A program made the translations under genes and the position numbers. A stretch of DNA of 64,000 nt from an uncultured Clostridia bacterium. GTDB taxonomy: Bacteria; Bacillota; Clostridia; Christensenellales; Borkfalkiaceae. Below, one piece after another: positions 47,508 through 55,906 of the stretch. Under the pieces are notes generated by a model. It saw only the letters and a list, made by a program, of their open reading frames with translations. It had not been told where the DNA came from and searched no databases. The stretch lies in the NCBI GenBank assembly GCA_947626105.1, contig CANQQY010000002.1:1-64000 (forward strand), in the 5' to 3' direction. Numbering within the stretch: the first letter of the stretch is position 1; each line of letters begins with the position of its first letter.

Positions 47508-48445
47508 CTGTTTCTCCGTCCCCTATCATACATGATAGGATCGATTTTGTCAAGGGATTTTCTAAGCGGACGGAGATAGAGTAGCACGCAAAGCGCAAGA
47601 AGTGCGGCGCCCGCCGCCGCGAGGACGGTATAGCACACCCAAACGGGCACCGCCGAGCCGAAAAATGTGAGCGTGCAGTCGAATCCCTCCCGCATGCCCT
47701 GCACGACCTCCGCGGGGATCCCCTCTCCCCGCATCGCCTCCATCGCGCCGCCCATCAGGTGAAGATGGGTGAGCCCCGTGCCGTACGTCCCCGGCAGGAA
47801 CATCAAGAGATTTTTCAGCCATTCCGCCAGATTCGACAGGGGCATGTACGCGCCGCAGAGGAATCCGTATGCGGATGAGACGGTCGCCTGCACCGCCGCG
47901 ATCCCGCCCTGCGAATGCAAAAAAGAGCAGACGGCAAAGGAGAACGCCGTCCCGAATAAGATCATGAGAAGAAGATCGAGGACGGTCAGAAAAACGTCCG
48001 CCGCGGAGAGGTGCCAGCCGGCGATCCCGAGATAGATGAATCCCGCCCCCAGCGCAACAAAACACATGAACGCGGTGACGAGGTACGTCGACACAAAATA
48101 GGAGAGCGCAAGGAGCCTTCCCGAGACGGGGGAGACGAGGAAATCGTTCCTCGCGCCCGAGACTTTATCCTGCACCATGACCGTATTTGCGGTAAAGGCG
48201 ACCGTCACGGCGCAGACGGCGACGAGCGAAGAGACGAGCCAGCCGCCCGCAATGCTTTCGACAAGCCCGTCCGAAATCTCAAACCCCGCCGCAACGGAAC
48301 GGATACTGTCGCGATAGACGTTCCCGAGAAAGGCGATAAACAAAAATAGAAGGATGAGCGGCGTGATGAGCGAGGGAAAGAAAACGCTCTTATCCTTAAA
48401 AAATACGCTACAATGTCTGCGCACGAGCGCACTGAATTCTCTCAT
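47504..48445 (-). CDS. ABC-2 type exporter permease
   Basis: A 313-residue permease with six hydrophobic segments and a large loop after helix 1. It shares NDFLVSPVSG, GAYMPLSNL and MFLPGTYGTG with the permease at 42513-43508, so the two are paralogues. Overlaps the ATPase gene by 4 bp. Under TetR control, which suggests toxic-compound efflux. Confidence 0.88.
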   Translation of the reverse strand: MREFSALVRRHCSVFFKDKSVFFPSLITPLILLFLFIAFLGNVYRDSIRSVAAGFEISDGLVESIAGGWLVSSLVAVCAVTVAFTANTVMVQDKVSGARNDFLVSPVSGRLLALSYFVSTYLVTAFMCFVALGAGFIYLGIAGWHLSAADVFLTVLDLLLMILFGTAFSFAVCSFLHSQGGIAAVQATVSSAYGFLCGAYMPLSNLAEWLKNLLMFLPGTYGTGLTHLHLMGGAMEAMRGEGIPAEVVQGMREGFDCTLTFFGSAVPVWVCYTVLAAAGAALLALCVLLYLRPLRKSLDKIDPIMYDRGRRNR

Positions 48446-49332
48446 ACTTCCCCCCTCTTCCCCGTGACGGCGAGGAACACGTCGTCCATGCCGCCCTTCG
48501 TCACTTCATAATCCTTGAAAAGCTCGGGGAACGCGCAGATCATCTCCGTCGCCGCCATAGAATTCCGTATGGGAATGCGGAGCCCCGTTCCCGCCCGTTC
48601 AAAGGGGATCGACCGATTTTCGAGCTCCGCTTCGCGGACATGGTATAGGGTAATTACGTCGAAGGCATATCGGTCTTTGAGCGCGAGGGGGCTGTCGTCC
48701 GCCTTGATCTTCCCGCCGTCGATGATCACGACATGGTCGGCGTCCGCCGCCTCCTCCATATAATGAGTGGTGAGAAATACCGTCGTTCCCGTCTCCTTGC
48801 GCAGGGAATGGACGGCGTCCCACACGTCCCGCCTCGTCTGCGGGTCGAGCCCTGTCGTCGGCTCGTCCAAAATCAGGATACGGGGGGAGTGGAGCACTGC
48901 GCGGGCGATATCCACCCGCCTTCTCTGCCCGCCCGAGAGCTTCCCGACGGGGCGGGACAGGATCTCATCGAGGGAGAACTGCGCGGACAGCTCTTTGAGG
49001 CGCTCCGCGAACGCCTTCCCATAGATCCCGTAGAGGGCGGCGCGGCAGGCAAGATTTTTCTTCACGGTGAGCGAGCGGTCGAGCACGCTCTCCTGAAAGA
49101 CGACGCCGAGGGAGCGTTTGGTCTCCGCGTCGATCTCCCGCCCGCCGATCGTAATATAACCGGCCGTTTTCGGCTCCCTGCCGCAGAGCACGGAAATAGT
49201 CGTGCTCTTGCCCGCGCCGTTCACGCCGAGAAAGGCAAAAAACTCCCCTTCCCCGACGGAAAAAGAAATATCGTCCACCGCCTTGACTTCGCCGTAATAT
49301 TTTTTGAGATGCGATGTCTCGATGACGTTCAT
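48442..49332 (-). CDS. ABC exporter ATP-binding protein, DrrA-like
   Basis: A 296-residue ATPase with Walker A GVNGAGKST, signature KLSGGQRRRVDIARA, Walker B ILILDEPTTGLD and TTHYMEEAADA. It ends in a GGMDDVFLAVTGKRG tail matching the paralogue at 43501-44442. It follows tetR by 1 bp. Confidence 0.92.
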   Translation of the reverse strand: MNVIETSHLKKYYGEVKAVDDISFSVGEGEFFAFLGVNGAGKSTTISVLCGREPKTAGYITIGGREIDAETKRSLGVVFQESVLDRSLTVKKNLACRAALYGIYGKAFAERLKELSAQFSLDEILSRPVGKLSGGQRRRVDIARAVLHSPRILILDEPTTGLDPQTRRDVWDAVHSLRKETGTTVFLTTHYMEEAADADHVVIIDGGKIKADDSPLALKDRYAFDVITLYHVREAELENRSIPFERAGTGLRIPIRNSMAATEMICAFPELFKDYEVTKGGMDDVFLAVTGKRGEV

Positions 49333-49333
49333 T

Positions 49334-49900
49334 TCAGTTCTCCCAAAATCTTTGGCGGTTGGGGAAGTAATAGCCGTACAGCGCGTAAAACTGCCGCTTG
49401 AACGCCCCCGAGATCTGCTCTTCGGTCAGTGCGTCCGACTGCTTGTTGACGAGCACGCCCAGCCCGAAGGAGAAAACCGCCATATCTGCATGGAACGCCT
49501 GCGCGATCCACGCGGGCATATGATAGAGGGTGACCATCTCGTCTACGATATCGTCGAGGAAGGGATCGGGCGTCCCCTTCCCCGAGAGGAAGAGATAGCG
49601 GAAGAGCCCCTTTTCGTCCCGCGCAAAACTCACAAAGCCCATGCCGAAGGATTCATAGCGGCTACGGGAGGTATCCTGCAAATATTCGTCGATGTGCTTT
49701 TTGTACTGCGCCTTCGCCTCTCCGTGGAGTGCGCGCCTAAGGCTTTCCATATTGCGGAAGAGAGAATAGATCGGCTGGGTGGAACATTTGAGCTGCGCGG
49801 CGACGCTTCGGACGTTCAACGCCTCGGCGCCCCCCTCGCGCACGACCTCCGCCGCAGCTTTGAGAACTGCTTCGCTTGTGATTTTCCGTTGTTTCGGCAT
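49334..49900 (-). CDS. TetR-family transcriptional regulator
   Basis: A 188-residue repressor. The N-terminal DNA-binding domain has ITSEAVLKAAAEVVREGG and the helix-turn-helix NVRSVAAQLKCSTQPIYSLF. The rest is a helical ligand-binding domain. First gene of tetR-ATPase-permease-dut. A 14-bp perfect palindrome at its transcription start is the likely operator, so it should repress its own operon until an exporter substrate binds. Confidence 0.92.
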   Translation of the reverse strand: MPKQRKITSEAVLKAAAEVVREGGAEALNVRSVAAQLKCSTQPIYSLFRNMESLRRALHGEAKAQYKKHIDEYLQDTSRSRYESFGMGFVSFARDEKGLFRYLFLSGKGTPDPFLDDIVDEMVTLYHMPAWIAQAFHADMAVFSFGLGVLVNKQSDALTEEQISGAFKRQFYALYGYYFPNRQRFWEN

Positions 49901-49923
49901 ACTTTTCCCACCATTTATAATAT

Positions 49924-49971
49924 TTGTTATATAACAAGTGATATTTTATCATATTCCCCGCCTTCTGTCAA
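49924..49971 (-). promoter_or_regulatory. tetR operon promoter with TetR operator
   Basis: Minus strand TTGACA (49966-49971), 17 bp, TAAAAT (49943-49948). The perfect palindrome TTGTTATATAACAA (49924-49937) starts 5 bp downstream of the -10 and covers +1. Confidence 0.8.
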
Positions 49972-49991
49972 GGGTTTGCCGAGGGTTTCGT

Positions 49992-50020
49992 TTGACTTTT
50001 CGCGCATGTGCGCATATAAT
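49992..50020 (+). promoter_or_regulatory. Promoter of the EamA transporter, near-leaderless
   Basis: TTGACT (49992-49997), 17 bp, TATAAT (50015-50020), 9 nt before the ATG. The -35 and the TetR-operon -35 lie back to back. Confidence 0.75.
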
Positions 50021-50029
50021 AGCAGTATC

Positions 50030-50920
50030 ATGTATCCTGCATTCAAAAAGGGGCTCGGGGTGCTCCTGATCCTCGGGGCGGCGCTCATGTTTGCGCTGAT
50101 GAATCTGTTCGTCAGCCTCGCGGGCGATCTCCCCGTCATGCAGAAGGTCTTTTTCCGCAACGCTCTGACGACCGCCGTCGTCTTTGTCATCCTTCTGTTT
50201 CAAAAGAAAAAATTCAAGATCGAGAGCAAAGAGAGCCTTCTCTGGCTGTTCCTGCGCTCTCTTCTCGGGTTCCTCGGCGTGATCCTCAACTTTTATGCGA
50301 TCGACAACATCGGGAGCATTTCGGACGCGTCCATCCTCAACAAACTTTCCCCCTTCTTTGCGATCCTGTTTTCCGCCTTTCTCTTGAAAGAAAAACCCTC
50401 GATCCCCGAGATCATCTTCGTGCTCGCCGCATTCGGGGGCGCGATGTGCGTGGTCGAGCCGACCTTCGATATGCGCGTCCTGCCCGCGCTTGCGGGATTT
50501 ATGAGCGGCGCATGCGCGGGATTCGCCTATACCTGCGTGCGGATCCTCGCAATGAAGGGCGAACGCGGGCTCATGACGGTATTTTTCTTCTCCGCCTTTT
50601 CGACGGTCATCGCCCTGCCCTTCTTCATCATCGGCTTCGTGCCGATGACCGCCATGCAGTGGGTCTATCTCCTGCTTGCGGGCGCGGCGGCGACGGGCGG
50701 GCAGTTCTTCATCACCGCCGCCTACCGTCAGGCGCCCGCGCGCGAGATCGCCGTGTTCGACTACGCGCAGGTACTCTTTGCCGCGCTCCTCGGCTTCTTC
50801 TTTCTCTCGCAGGTCCCGAAGCCTATGAGCATCGTCGGATACGTCGTCATCATCGGGGCGGCAGTCGGGAAAACGATCTACCAAATTGTAAAAAATAAGC
50901 GGAAACAAAAGGGCTCTTGA
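50030..50920 (+). CDS. EamA/DMT-superfamily transporter
   Basis: A 296-residue protein with ten membrane helices in two EamA repeats; LNKLSPFFAILFSAFLLKEKPS ends the first and FDYAQVLFAALLGFFFLSQVP the second. Such permeases move small metabolites or drugs across the membrane; the substrate is not predictable. The start at 50030 is set by the promoter and by the family N-terminus; the long frame upstream is fortuitous. No ribosome site. Confidence 0.88.
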   Translation: MYPAFKKGLGVLLILGAALMFALMNLFVSLAGDLPVMQKVFFRNALTTAVVFVILLFQKKKFKIESKESLLWLFLRSLLGFLGVILNFYAIDNIGSISDASILNKLSPFFAILFSAFLLKEKPSIPEIIFVLAAFGGAMCVVEPTFDMRVLPALAGFMSGACAGFAYTCVRILAMKGERGLMTVFFFSAFSTVIALPFFIIGFVPMTAMQWVYLLLAGAAATGGQFFITAAYRQAPAREIAVFDYAQVLFAALLGFFFLSQVPKPMSIVGYVVIIGAAVGKTIYQIVKNKRKQKGS

Positions 50921-50945
50921 CAAATTCTTTCATTTATGGTAAAAT
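50917..50945 (+). promoter_or_regulatory. Promoter of the GDPD gene
   Basis: TTGACA (50917-50922) overlapping the transporter stop codon, 17 bp, TAAAAT (50940-50945). Confidence 0.75.
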
Positions 50946-50977
50946 ATTCACAAATCCAAACGGAAACGGAGAAAGTG

Positions 50978-51859
50978 ATGGCAGGATCCCGAAAAAACAG
51001 GATGTACGGCGCGGCGCTTACCCTTGTTGCGGTAATTTGCGGCGCGCTTTTTTCTACGGCGGTGCATGCGCATGCCGCAGAGCATTCTTCCGTACTCGCC
51101 GAAACCTATACGGCGCAGACACAGCTCGTCGATCCGCCGACCGTCGTCTGCGATGTAAATTCGGCCGAAACGCTTGAAAAAATTCTTTCGTCCGTCGGCG
51201 GGGAGCGGCCTTCCAATGCAATTTTCCGCATGAATGCCGCGGCTCAGATCGTAGACGAATACGGGACCGTGTTCGGCGGCTTCGTGGAAATTTACAAAAA
51301 GATCGAGGGGAAGATCATTCCCGTCGTCTCCATCTCGGCGCAGGCGGAAGCGGACGCGCTCGTAATCTTTCTCACGGAAGAAATCGAGATCCTCGACATT
51401 GCGATCCTCGGCGCGCCCGAACTCGTGAAGAGCGTGCGGGAACGGTGCCCGTCCATACGAGGTATCATAAGGGTTTCGGACATGGGTGCCTACGAATGCG
51501 TCAAAACCGCGTCCATGAGCCGTGCGGGAACGATCTTGCTTCCCTTGAAAGACGCGACATATGATACCGTAACATACATTCAGAGCCGCTTTAAGGCGGT
51601 CTGGACGGAAGCGGGAGACGAAATGGACGTCCGCGCCTCTATCACGAGCGGCGCATACGGGATCGTCGCAGAGGCCTCGTCTACGATGTATACGGGACGT
51701 TTCCCCCCACCCATGCCCGCATGCCCTTCAACGTTGCCCACCGCGGACTCCCGACAACGCACAACGAAAATTCTGTCAGCGGCACGCGCGCGGCGATCGA
51801 GGCGGGCGCAACGCATGTGGAGCTGGACGGCATGCTCACAACGGACGGAGAGATCGTGA
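50978..51859 (+). CDS. Exported GDPD protein, N-terminal half (frameshifted)
   Basis: The ATG at 50978 follows ACGGAGAAAGTG. A signal peptide (about 1-33, ending VHAHA) precedes a barrel-like domain that resembles a degenerate phosphodiesterase without catalytic residues. True homology stops near 51702; the last 50 codons are out of frame, Arg-rich and unlike the rest. Inserting one C in the C6 run at 51703-51708 joins this frame to the GDPD domain, which then continues as FPPTHARMPFNVAHRG. So this and the next entry are one gene of about 600 codons, broken by a 1-base deletion or a sequencing error. Confidence 0.7.
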   Translation: MAGSRKNRMYGAALTLVAVICGALFSTAVHAHAAEHSSVLAETYTAQTQLVDPPTVVCDVNSAETLEKILSSVGGERPSNAIFRMNAAAQIVDEYGTVFGGFVEIYKKIEGKIIPVVSISAQAEADALVIFLTEEIEILDIAILGAPELVKSVRERCPSIRGIIRVSDMGAYECVKTASMSRAGTILLPLKDATYDTVTYIQSRFKAVWTEAGDEMDVRASITSGAYGIVAEASSTMYTGRFPPPMPACPSTLPTADSRQRTTKILSAARARRSRRAQRMWSWTACSQRTERS

Positions 51860-52779
51860 TGATGCACGACGACAGCATCGCGCGCACGTCGGACGGCGCG
51901 GGAAACATCGAATCTATGACATTGGAGCAAGTGAAGCGCGCAAGGCTCGATCTGTTTCAGCCGCGGGAGGAGATCCCCACCTTAAAGGAGATCATTCCCC
52001 TCTTCGCGGACTCGGACGCGGTGCTCGTCTTTGAGATCAAGTCAAAGGGAACGGACATCGTGACGCGGCTTAAAGAGATCCTCGACGAGACGAATTTTTA
52101 TGAACATATCGTCGTCATTGCCTTCGGATACCCCGCGCTCGAGCGCATGCAGCGGGAGCTTCCCGAGGTGCCGACGGCGGACCTCAACCGATATACCGAA
52201 GGGAACTTTGCGGACATGCTCCCCACGCTCGGAGAATACAACTGCGCGATCAGCACGAACGGCTCCTCAACAAAGACGTTCAACGAAAACTATCTGCGGG
52301 ACAGGGGGATCATCGGCTGGTATTGGACGCAGGAGACCGAGGCGAGCGTGGACGCGGCGTTCGAAAAGGGTCTTATGGGGCTTACAAACAACGTCGGCGC
52401 CTATTTCGGCGGAAAAGAGGAGATTTTCAGGGTCGTCCGCGGGGACGCCATCCGCACCGAAAAAGAGCTCTCCATAGGCGATGAGATCGACGTCATGACC
52501 GTCCGCTACAACGGAGAGATGGAACTCACGAAGGGCACGGTCGGCTATCTTGCCGACCGCGGGGGATATTACGACGTGATCGCGGAATATGACGCGGGGG
52601 AAACGGTCTATTTCACCCCCGTATTCCGGGTAGACAAAGCGTTTGCGGCGGCGGAAGAGCCGAAAGAGACGGGCGGAGGCTGTGCGGGAAGCCTTTCCTT
52701 CGCAGGAGGAGGCGTACTTGCCGCCGCGCTTTTGCTTGCCGCGCCGCTTGTCGTTCTGATCAAACGCAGGGAGAGATAA
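51721..52779 (+). CDS. Glycerophosphodiester phosphodiesterase domain (frameshifted C-terminal half)
   Basis: A 352-codon frame with the complete GDPD active site: NVAHRGLP, ENS, HVELDGMLTTDG, MMHD and FEIKSKG. It releases an alcohol from glycerophosphodiesters, for example from lipid head groups or teichoic acid. A beta-rich segment of about 80 residues follows, then a C-terminal helix GGGVLAAALLLAAPLVVLI and KRRER, a membrane anchor. The ATG at 51721 has no ribosome site, as expected for the interior of a longer gene. Confidence 0.8.
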   Translation: MPFNVAHRGLPTTHNENSVSGTRAAIEAGATHVELDGMLTTDGEIVMMHDDSIARTSDGAGNIESMTLEQVKRARLDLFQPREEIPTLKEIIPLFADSDAVLVFEIKSKGTDIVTRLKEILDETNFYEHIVVIAFGYPALERMQRELPEVPTADLNRYTEGNFADMLPTLGEYNCAISTNGSSTKTFNENYLRDRGIIGWYWTQETEASVDAAFEKGLMGLTNNVGAYFGGKEEIFRVVRGDAIRTEKELSIGDEIDVMTVRYNGEMELTKGTVGYLADRGGYYDVIAEYDAGETVYFTPVFRVDKAFAAAEEPKETGGGCAGSLSFAGGGVLAAALLLAAPLVVLIKRRER

Positions 52780-52834
52780 TGCCGAAGTGCCGGAGCCGCG
52801 GGAAGAGGCATCAGAGCAACCGCCGCAAAAGCGT

Positions 52835-52863
52835 TTGCCTTTTTTCTGCGGATATGATATAGT
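52835..52863 (+). promoter_or_regulatory. Promoter of the UPF0104 gene, leaderless type
   Basis: TTGCCT (52835-52840), 17 bp, TATAGT (52858-52863), 7 nt before the ATG. Confidence 0.6.
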
Positions 52864-52870
52864 ATTCCAT

Positions 52871-54019
52871 ATGGACGAGCGGCAACAGGACATAGAGGAA
52901 GAGGCGCCCATCGAAGCGCCCCAAAAAGATCAGAGCCTCAAAGGATGGTGGATCAAAACCATCCTTATGCTTTTGCTCGTCGCATTTTCGGTCTTTATCC
53001 TCTTCGAGCTCGGCAGCTATCTTACGGGAGACGTCCCGCAGCTCACTTTCCATGAACTTCTCCGCACGGTCGACTATCCCCTCTTCGCGCTGCTCCTCGG
53101 CGTAATTTTGCTCTATATCGCCGTGGAGAGCGGGAAATACGCCTATATGCTCAAAGTGCAGACGGGGAAATTCCGCTTCCGCGTCGCCGTCAAGACGATG
53201 TTCCTCGGGAAATACTACGACGGCATCACCCCCCTTTCCACAGGCGGCCAACCCTTTCAGATCTATTATCTGCACAAGAAAAAGATCGGGCGCGGCGCGG
53301 CGGGCGCGATCCCCGTGATGCGGTACCTCGTAAGTATCACCTTCCTCTCGATCCTGTCTGCGGTGCTCCTTAGCATTACGCCCCTGTATGTGCCGCAGAG
53401 CACGGTCAACCGCACCGTGCTCATCATCTCGTGGGTCTCGCTCGGCATCAACGTGCTTTTCCCGACGGCGATCCTGCTCTTTTCGGTCTTTCCCAAGACG
53501 GGGAAGAAGGTCTCGCTGTTATTGATCGGCCTGCTTGCAAAATTGCATATCGTCAAAAAAAAGGAAGCGGCGCAGCTCAAAGCAATACGCTTCATCAGCG
53601 ATTACAGCCGTACGCTCCGCCGTTTCGGCAAGGAACTTTGGAAATATATTCCCCTCTATCTTCTGTGTATCATCGAAAGTCTGCTCTTTGTGACGATCCC
53701 GTTTTTTGTCGTCATCGCGGTCGCAAACGTTACGCCGAGCGTGGAGCTTGCCGTGCAGATCGCCTGCCTCGTCATTATTTCGCGGTATACGGCGCTGCTC
53801 ATTCCCACCCCCGGAAATACGGGTGCGCTCGAAGTGGCGAGCTCCCTCGTCTTTATCACCGTCTCGGGGATCGAACCCGTCATCGGGTGGACGATCCTCG
53901 TCTGGCGGTTTTTCACCTATTACGTCTATATCCTCTCCGGGATCGGCATCAGTATCTTCGAGATCATACGGGGCGCAGTGCGAAACAGACGGGCGCGGAA
54001 CGCCCTAAACAGTCCATAA
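52871..54019 (+). CDS. UPF0104 / lysylphosphatidylglycerol flippase-like membrane protein
   Basis: A 382-residue protein with an acidic N-terminus and eight or so membrane helices. KTMFLGKYYDGITPLSTGGQPFQIYYL and LLIPTPGNTGALE are the conserved stretches of the LPG-synthase membrane domain family. The soluble aminoacyltransferase half of MprF is absent, so a lipid-flipping role is more likely than lysyl transfer. The start is the ATG 7 nt after the -10; the longer frame would start upstream of the promoter. Confidence 0.82.
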   Translation: MDERQQDIEEEAPIEAPQKDQSLKGWWIKTILMLLLVAFSVFILFELGSYLTGDVPQLTFHELLRTVDYPLFALLLGVILLYIAVESGKYAYMLKVQTGKFRFRVAVKTMFLGKYYDGITPLSTGGQPFQIYYLHKKKIGRGAAGAIPVMRYLVSITFLSILSAVLLSITPLYVPQSTVNRTVLIISWVSLGINVLFPTAILLFSVFPKTGKKVSLLLIGLLAKLHIVKKKEAAQLKAIRFISDYSRTLRRFGKELWKYIPLYLLCIIESLLFVTIPFFVVIAVANVTPSVELAVQIACLVIISRYTALLIPTPGNTGALEVASSLVFITVSGIEPVIGWTILVWRFFTYYVYILSGIGISIFEIIRGAVRNRRARNALNSP

Positions 54020-54024
54020 AAAAC

Positions 54025-54057
54025 CAACCGCCGAGGGGAAACTCCTTCGGCGGTTTT
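54025..54057 (+). terminator. Intrinsic terminator
   Basis: AACCGCCGA / TCGGCGGTTTT around a 12-nt loop, shared by the two convergent genes. Confidence 0.8.
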
Positions 54058-54064
54058 GTATTTT

Positions 54065-54529
54065 CTATAACGGAACGAGCGTCGGGGTGGCTTTCCCGCA
54101 ATGCAGGACGAGATAACAGTAACTCGGGTCGGCATAGGCGCCGAGAGACCCGGGATTGACGCACAGAACGCCGTTGACCGTCTCGACGGAGGCGACGTGC
54201 GTATGCCCGTACAGGGCGATGTCGCAGTCCTTCTCCTTCGCCCGCAGGGCGAGCCGTTCGAGCCCACTCTTTACCCCGTAGCGGTGCCCGTGACAGCACA
54301 GAATGCGCATGCCCTCCGCCTCGATGACGCACTCCTCTTCGCCGTAGGCAAAGTCGCAATTCCCGCGCATAACGTAACATTTTTCGGGAAAGGCGTCAAC
54401 GGCGGAACGCATGTCAGCGGAGCCGTCGCCGAGGTGGACGATATAGTCGTTTTCGGAAAAGAGGGGTCTTACCCGGTCGACCGCCCCCCTTCTGCCGTGG
54501 GAATCGGAGAGGACGACAAACGTTTTCAC
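54065..54529 (-). CDS. YfcE/MJ0936-family metallophosphoesterase
   Basis: A 154-residue phosphodiesterase with the metal ligands in VLSDSHG, HLGDG, RGNCD, CHGH and YGHTH. Likely a cytosolic phosphodiesterase of small organic phosphates. Start is GTG at 54529, overlapping the rdgB stop as GTGA. Confidence 0.9.
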   Translation of the reverse strand: MKTFVVLSDSHGRRGAVDRVRPLFSENDYIVHLGDGSADMRSAVDAFPEKCYVMRGNCDFAYGEEECVIEAEGMRILCCHGHRYGVKSGLERLALRAKEKDCDIALYGHTHVASVETVNGVLCVNPGSLGAYADPSYCYLVLHCGKATPTLVPL

Positions 54530-55089
54530 AGTTGCTCCTTCAAGGCGGCGAGCGCGCGCCCGCGATGGGACACGCTGTTCTTTTCCGCTTCTGCCGCCTC
54601 CGCAAAGGTCATGCCGAGATCGTCGGAGAGGAAGAGCGGATCGTACCCGAACCCACCCGCGCCCCGCGCCTCATGCAGGATCGAGCCGTAGGTACGCCCC
54701 TCGGCGGTCAGTTCTCTGCCGTCGGGGAACACCAGCGCGACGGCACAGCAAAAATGGGCACGGCGATCCTCTGTATTTCCCAACTTTTCCAGAAGAAGGG
54801 CGCGGTTGCCCGTATCTCCCTTCCCCGAAAAACGGGCGCTGAAAATCCCGGGGGCGCCGCCGAGGGCGTCCACGCAGAGCCCCGAATCGTCCGCAAGGGC
54901 GGGAAGCGAGGTCGCCTCTGCGACGGCACGCGCCTTGATGAGAGCATTTTCGAGAAAGGTGCTCCCCGTCTCTTCCGGTTCGCCGAAGAACCCCGCCTCG
55001 GCGGCGGATAACACTTCGAACCCGCCGAGGATCTCTCTGATCTCTTTGAGTTTATGGGCATTGCCCGTTGCAGCTACAATTTTCATCAT
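54526..55089 (-). CDS. rdgB: XTP/dITP diphosphatase (RdgB/HAM1)
   Basis: A 187-residue house-cleaning pyrophosphatase that destroys inosine and xanthosine triphosphates. Motifs: ATGNAHKLKEI, TFLENALIKARA, LADDSGLCVDAL, GAPGIFSARF, GFGYDPLF and SHRGRAL. MM at the start leaves two ATG choices 3 nt apart; AAAGGA stands before them. Coupled to the phosphoesterase gene. Confidence 0.95.
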   Translation of the reverse strand: MMKIVAATGNAHKLKEIREILGGFEVLSAAEAGFFGEPEETGSTFLENALIKARAVAEATSLPALADDSGLCVDALGGAPGIFSARFSGKGDTGNRALLLEKLGNTEDRRAHFCCAVALVFPDGRELTAEGRTYGSILHEARGAGGFGYDPLFLSDDLGMTFAEAAEAEKNSVSHRGRALAALKEQL

Positions 55090-55094
55090 TTTTT

Positions 55095-55900
55095 CCTTTT
55101 GGGGTTCAATTTGCAGGGCGTATGAAGCCCTACCCCCCTGGGGGGAGGGTGGATTTGCGTAGCAAAGACGGATGGGGGGAATTAGGTGAACATGATCCCC
55201 CCCACCACCGCCTGTGGCGGAGCCTCCCCCCGTAGGGGGTAGGCCTTTTTCTCGGCGCCCCCTTGAGGGGAAAATTTTGCATTCTGCCAAAGGTTGATAA
55301 TCTTTGGCGCAAAATTTTCTTGGCATTTGCCCATATGCTCGGGCAAATGCTGACCGCCCCGCCCGCACGTTCTTTTGTAGTCGAAGGGCGGCACGAGCGG
55401 CTTTGCCGCGAAGTTACGCGGGTCTCTACCCGCATGAGACGCTGTCACCGCAGGCGACTGAAGGGGTGTCGTTCTGATCACGTCATGGTGAGCTTGTCGC
55501 CCCGCCCGCACTTCTTTTGTGCTACTAAGGGCGGCACGAGGAGCATAAGCGACGAAGTAACCATCACCTTATTTATAATGCGGTGATCCTTCGACACGCC
55601 GCAAGAACAGCGGCGGCTACTTCGCGCCAAGAACGGCGCTTGTGCCGCGCTTAGTGCAATAGAATGCGCGCGGGGCAGGATGACGCAATGAATCACCAAG
55701 AGACCGCCCTTCGTTCTGAATTACTGCGCGAAGCAAAACCACGCTTTTGCGGCAGCGCACTCAATTTGCCGAACCCCTTCGGCTTACTGTCCTGTGAAAC
55801 AGAACAGGGACGGCCGAATCGCTTTTACAAGGCAAAAAAACTAACCCCTCGCTCGTATTTCTTTGCACAGCAAAGAAATCGAGCGAAACAATCGAGCGAA
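55095..55900. repeat. Long mosaic of intergenic repeats
   Basis: No gene seen in 800 bp. It contains the GGTGGATTTGCGTAGCAAAG and CACCACCGCCTGTGGCGGAG units, an inverted pair AAAATTTTGC / GCAAAATTTT, two CCGCCCGCACGTTCTTTTGT-like units, one copy of the CGTCATGGTGAGCTTGTCGC unit split by another repeat, and at 55857-55879 a 10-bp perfect inverted repeat ATTTCTTTGC-ACA-GCAAAGAAAT close to the mgtE stop. Confidence 0.7.
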
Positions 55901-55906
55901 ATATAA

